Source: an uncultured Spartobacteria bacterium
GTDB taxonomy: Bacteria; Verrucomicrobiota; Verrucomicrobiia; Chthoniobacterales; UBA6821
DNA: 10,429 bases
Assembly (NCBI GenBank): GCA_903831635.1
Contig: CAIKYN010000070.1
Span: 1 to 10,429, forward strand
Direction of reading: 5' to 3'
The notes under the pieces were generated by a model. That model worked only from the letters and a program-made list of their open reading frames with translations. It did not search any database and had not been told where the DNA came from. The position numbers and the translations under genes are program-made. This document shows positions 7,559-10,429 of the stretch, piece after piece. Each line of letters starts with the position of its first letter. Positions within the stretch are counted from its first letter, which is position 1.

Positions 7559-10159
7559 ATGGGTTTATTTATTACTGAGTTTAAAAAATATGCTCGTGAG
7601 AAACCTGACGCACTCGCTGTTATTTCAGGGATTGATTCAGTAACTTACGGAGACTTAGACTTTCGGTCGACCAGACTCGCTCATCAACTCGTTCGATTGG
7701 GGATCGGTCCAGAGGTGATTGTTGGACTGTGCCTTGAACGGGGAGTTGATATGATTGTTTGTATCCTTGCGGTCCATAAAGCCGGCGGTGCCTACCTTCC
7801 TCTGGATCCCATTTACCCTGAGAATCGTCTACGTAAACTCATCACGGATAGTCGAGCACAGTTACTAGTCACGCAGCCTCATCGTAAGTACAAGCTTTCA
7901 GCACTCCATCCTACTGTCGTTTCGCTCAATGAACCCTCCTGGAACAAGGAGGGCATTTGTACTTACGCATCCCTCCCCGAGCTAAAACCTGAACAACTTG
8001 CCTATGTGATTTATACCTCTGGATCAACAGGCTCCCCAAAGGGTGTGTGTGTCACTAGACACAACCTGGAATCCTTACTTCAAAGCTCGTGCCCTAAATT
8101 CGACTTCAACCCGAATGATGTTTGGATGATGGCTCACTCATTCTCCTTTGATTTTTCTGTCTGGGAGATCTTCGGAGCCCTCTGGAATGGAGCTGCTCTC
8201 GTAATTCCATCACATGAGGAACTTCGATCGACAACACGGATGGTGCGTTTGATTGTCGACCATCATGTAAGCATCCTTAATCAGGTGCCTCCGGCTTTTC
8301 AGATGCTCAAACAGGAGCTCATGCAGATCGATAAACTCTCTCTGAAATATGTCATCTTCGGCGGAGATCGTCTGAAACCGCATGAATTAAAGGACTGGTC
8401 GTTGTCTCATCCAAAAGTCCGTTTGGTGAACATGTACGGAATCACGGAGACGACGGTCCATACGACTTTTATCGAGCTCAGCAAAAACGATCTGGAAAGT
8501 GGAACCCTATCCGTGGGCGAAAGTCTCCCACATCTTTCCATTCACATTCTTGATCAAAATATGCGACTGCAACCTCCCGGAGTACCAGGCGAGATTTATG
8601 TGGGTGGTGAAGGCGTGGCACGAGGATATCTTGGAAAGCCCGAGTTGACCGAAGAGCGCTTCATTGCTGATCAATTCAATCCACGAATGGGTGCCCGAAT
8701 GTATCGCTCCGGTGACTTGGGAAGATACCGGGAGGATGGAGGGATCGATTACCTGGGACGAATCGATAACCAGGTAAAGATTCGGGGTTTTCGCATTGAA
8801 TTGGGTGAAATCGAAGCGGTGCTCTGCCGCCATCCGGAAATTTTATCAACTGCTATTATTGCTTCGGAAAACGACACCGGCGGCGAACTCAAGGCTTTTC
8901 TGGTTACTCATAACAAAGCAAATCTCTCCTCCTCCTCACTTAGGTCATGGCTCGGGGAACAATTACCTGAGCACATGATTCCGGCAAGATTCATGGTACT
9001 TACCAGCTTACCTATCACTAGAAATGGCAAACTAGACCGAAAGGCCTTGGAAAATACGGAATTCATCCACCTATCAAGCGGCGCACTCTATCGCCCCCCC
9101 CACAATCCGCTGGAGCATCAGATCACAGAGATTTGGCAAGTTTTGCTGAGACGATCTCATATCGGTATTGACGAAAACTTTTTCGATCTCGGGGGTGATT
9201 CACTCATGGCTATGGAGATGATCGCTAGGATTGAGAAGGAAATAGGCACTAAAATCTCACTAAGACCACTGCTGGAGGGGGGGACCATTGCAGCGATTGC
9301 CTCCTCAATCGCCGGAGGCGAGCACCAAACGACCCCACCCTTGATAACCTGCACGCAATCAGGATCCAAAAATCCTCCATTTTTCTTTGCGCATGGTGAC
9401 TTTATCCACGGTGGCCTGTATTGTCGTAAATTAGCACAGTGTATTGATCCTGATCGTCCTTTTTACTCTATTGCTCCGGTCGGAAGCTATGATCTCCAAT
9501 CCGTTAAGACAATTGAGGAAATTGCTTCGATCAATCTGGAACTAATCCGCTCCGTGCAATCAACAGGTCCCTATTACTTAGGGGGATTTTGTAATGGAGC
9601 AGTTGCAATGTACGAGACGGCCAAACTTCTTATGCAAGAAGGTGAAAAAGTATTCACGCTTATCCTCATGGATCCTCCACATTATCACTCGGGATTGGTC
9701 AACTATCTCGCAAAATGGCTAGGAGGATTAACTCAGCAAAAAAACGGGATCCTCCCCAGATTTTACGGACTTCTATTTGAGATTGATTATAATTGGCGTT
9801 TTGAAGGTATTGGGGCAGTGATAAAATCTCTTTCGGTAGTCCTTAAGCGCTTTGTAACACGAAGAACTGGTAGATCCGAAAAAACTTCTGTTTTCTTTTC
9901 AGAAAGGAACCTTAACAGGCATTACATGCAGTTGGTTTCTAGATATACTCCTTCACCTTTGCAAACGGATGTCAACCCGGCAATTCATGTCTTCCTAAGG
10001 AGATCAAAAAACCGGCAAAGTTCCCATCAATTTGATTATTGGAAAAATTTGGTTCCAAAGGCCCTATTCAGCGATGTCCTAGGCTCTAATCATGATTTGC
10101 GTGAAAGTTTGAAAGAGGTTGCAGAAGTAATTCGTAGGGAATTGGGCTCTTCACTATAA
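7559..10159 (+). CDS. Stand-alone NRPS module A(Thr)-PCP-TE with a cysteine thioesterase
   Basis: An 866-residue synthetase with three domains and no condensation domain. The adenylation domain (about 1-500) has YTSGSTGSPKG (152-162), NMYGITETT (291-299), YRSGDLGR (382-389), GRIDNQVKIRGFRIELGEIE (400-419) and the A10 lysine K491 in NGKLDRKAL. Aligned to GrsA PheA, its ten pocket residues are D198, F199, W202, N241, I266, G268, M292, V300, H301 and K491. This is DFWNIGMVHK, the established code for L-threonine. The carrier domain (about 515-585) has LGGDSL with S548 as phosphopantetheine site. The thioesterase domain (about 605-866) has FFFAHGDF, then GGFCNG with C678 where most family members have serine, D705 (MDPP) and H845 (SNHD) as likely acid and base, and a long lid between them. 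Threonine should be activated, loaded on the carrier, and released or transferred by the thioesterase; the acceptor is unknown. A phosphopantetheinyl transferase must come from elsewhere. The gene lies 43 bases after the GT4 gene. Confidence 0.93.
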   Translation: MGLFITEFKKYAREKPDALAVISGIDSVTYGDLDFRSTRLAHQLVRLGIGPEVIVGLCLERGVDMIVCILAVHKAGGAYLPLDPIYPENRLRKLITDSRAQLLVTQPHRKYKLSALHPTVVSLNEPSWNKEGICTYASLPELKPEQLAYVIYTSGSTGSPKGVCVTRHNLESLLQSSCPKFDFNPNDVWMMAHSFSFDFSVWEIFGALWNGAALVIPSHEELRSTTRMVRLIVDHHVSILNQVPPAFQMLKQELMQIDKLSLKYVIFGGDRLKPHELKDWSLSHPKVRLVNMYGITETTVHTTFIELSKNDLESGTLSVGESLPHLSIHILDQNMRLQPPGVPGEIYVGGEGVARGYLGKPELTEERFIADQFNPRMGARMYRSGDLGRYREDGGIDYLGRIDNQVKIRGFRIELGEIEAVLCRHPEILSTAIIASENDTGGELKAFLVTHNKANLSSSSLRSWLGEQLPEHMIPARFMVLTSLPITRNGKLDRKALENTEFIHLSSGALYRPPHNPLEHQITEIWQVLLRRSHIGIDENFFDLGGDSLMAMEMIARIEKEIGTKISLRPLLEGGTIAAIASSIAGGEHQTTPPLITCTQSGSKNPPFFFAHGDFIHGGLYCRKLAQCIDPDRPFYSIAPVGSYDLQSVKTIEEIASINLELIRSVQSTGPYYLGGFCNGAVAMYETAKLLMQEGEKVFTLILMDPPHYHSGLVNYLAKWLGGLTQQKNGILPRFYGLLFEIDYNWRFEGIGAVIKSLSVVLKRFVTRRTGRSEKTSVFFSERNLNRHYMQLVSRYTPSPLQTDVNPAIHVFLRRSKNRQSSHQFDYWKNLVPKALFSDVLGSNHDLRESLKEVAEVIRRELGSSL

Positions 10160-10289
10160 GAGATATTTTTTCGAGAAGTTTTTCGAACAATTGTTTTATC
10201 CACGAATTTATCATTGATGAGTTATTGTATTTATAATATTTATAACTATTAATTCTTTTTTATACAAAACCAATAAGTGGTTTAACTAT
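10160..10289. other. AT-rich intergenic stretch
   Basis: These 130 bases are clearly more AT-rich than the flanking genes. They hold runs of A and T such as TTTATAATATTTATAA near 10230-10245. The best hairpin is only 5 base pairs (TTCGA at 10170-10174 with TCGAA at 10183-10187), too weak to call a terminator. The composition would suit a promoter for the following gene, but I cannot pick out a paired -35/-10. Confidence 0.5.
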
Positions 10290-10429
10290 GTGCAAAACAT
10301 TGGGGTTCTTCAATCTGGAATCTACTGTCTAAAAAAAACCCTCGAATTCTCTGGCGCCATATCTCGTCCCTATAAGCTATATTCAAAGCACTCCAAACAC
10401 CCCCTTCTGTGCCGTCCTCGAACATCGGA
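10290..10429 (+). CDS. Probable FkbM-family SAM-dependent methyltransferase, N-terminal fragment
   Basis: A plus-strand frame is open from 10221 to the right edge. The first usable start in it is GTG at 10290, 9 bases after a weak AAGTGG. It gives 46 codons and is cut by the window. The reading ends in HSKHPLLCRPRTS followed by GA, the first two bases of an aspartate or glutamate codon. This resembles the segment ahead of the SAM-binding fold in many FkbM-type methyltransferases, where a short basic stretch leads into HPxxxRPGTSD. Those enzymes O-methylate sugars or small molecules and are common in polysaccharide and natural-product clusters. The opposite strand is also open here (48 codons), so the choice rests on the motif. 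The SAM-binding and catalytic parts lie outside the window, so this is a tentative call. It could methylate the glycan or the NRPS product. Confidence 0.55.
   Translation, partial: MQNIGVLQSGIYCLKKTLEFSGAISRPYKLYSKHSKHPLLCRPRTS

Noticed and set aside
8507..8833. Minus-strand frame of 108 codons
   Set aside because: Opposite the adenylation domain; no start signal or family pattern.
10170..10187. Possible terminator hairpin after the NRPS gene
   Set aside because: Only a 5-base-pair AT-rich stem with an 8-base loop and no T-run directly after it.
10282..10428. Minus-strand open frame of 48 codons running in from the right edge
   Set aside because: Competes with the plus-strand frame at the same place. 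The plus frame carries a family-like motif (HPLLCRPRTS) while this one shows none I recognise. It remains the main alternative until more sequence is seen.

Overview
This window reads as a bacterial cell-surface or extracellular polysaccharide locus with an unusual non-ribosomal peptide synthetase (NRPS) module embedded in it. Moderate GC, a cleavable secretion signal and the family mix fit a Gram-negative bacterium. Several genes have weak or no Shine-Dalgarno sequences and a beta-helix glycosidase is present, which would be compatible with the Verrucomicrobiota/PVC group. That placement is a guess; no rRNA, tRNA or marker gene is in the window.

Left half, minus strand, read right to left: a GT87-type membrane glycosyltransferase (4806-3601), a secreted parallel beta-helix protein resembling GH49/GH28 (3560-2103), a GT2 glycosyltransferase (2072-1140) and a GT4 glycosyltransferase cut by the left edge (1109 to the edge). 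Gaps are 30-40 bases, so this looks like one operon. A 214-base divergent intergenic region (4807-5020) separates it from the right half.

Right half, plus strand: a GDP-mannose/UDP-glucose 6-dehydrogenase family enzyme closest in motifs to GDP-mannose dehydrogenase (5021-6355), a GT4 glycosyltransferase overlapping it by 10 bases (6346-7515), and a free-standing NRPS of adenylation, carrier and thioesterase domains (7559-10159). After an AT-rich gap comes the start of a probable FkbM-family methyltransferase cut by the right edge (10290 onward).

Proposed joint role: the dehydrogenase supplies a nucleotide-activated uronic acid, the GT2, GT4 and GT87 enzymes build a glycan, and the beta-helix protein trims or processes it outside the cytoplasm. 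The NRPS has all ten adenylation specificity positions matching the known threonine code (DFWNIGMVHK), lacks a condensation domain, and has a cysteine instead of serine as thioesterase nucleophile. It could make a small threonine-derived product or pass threonine to a sugar or other acceptor; the methyltransferase could modify that product or the glycan. The NRPS is the most interesting item here. Its domains and code are read directly from the sequence, whereas the link to the glycan is inference from gene neighbourhood.
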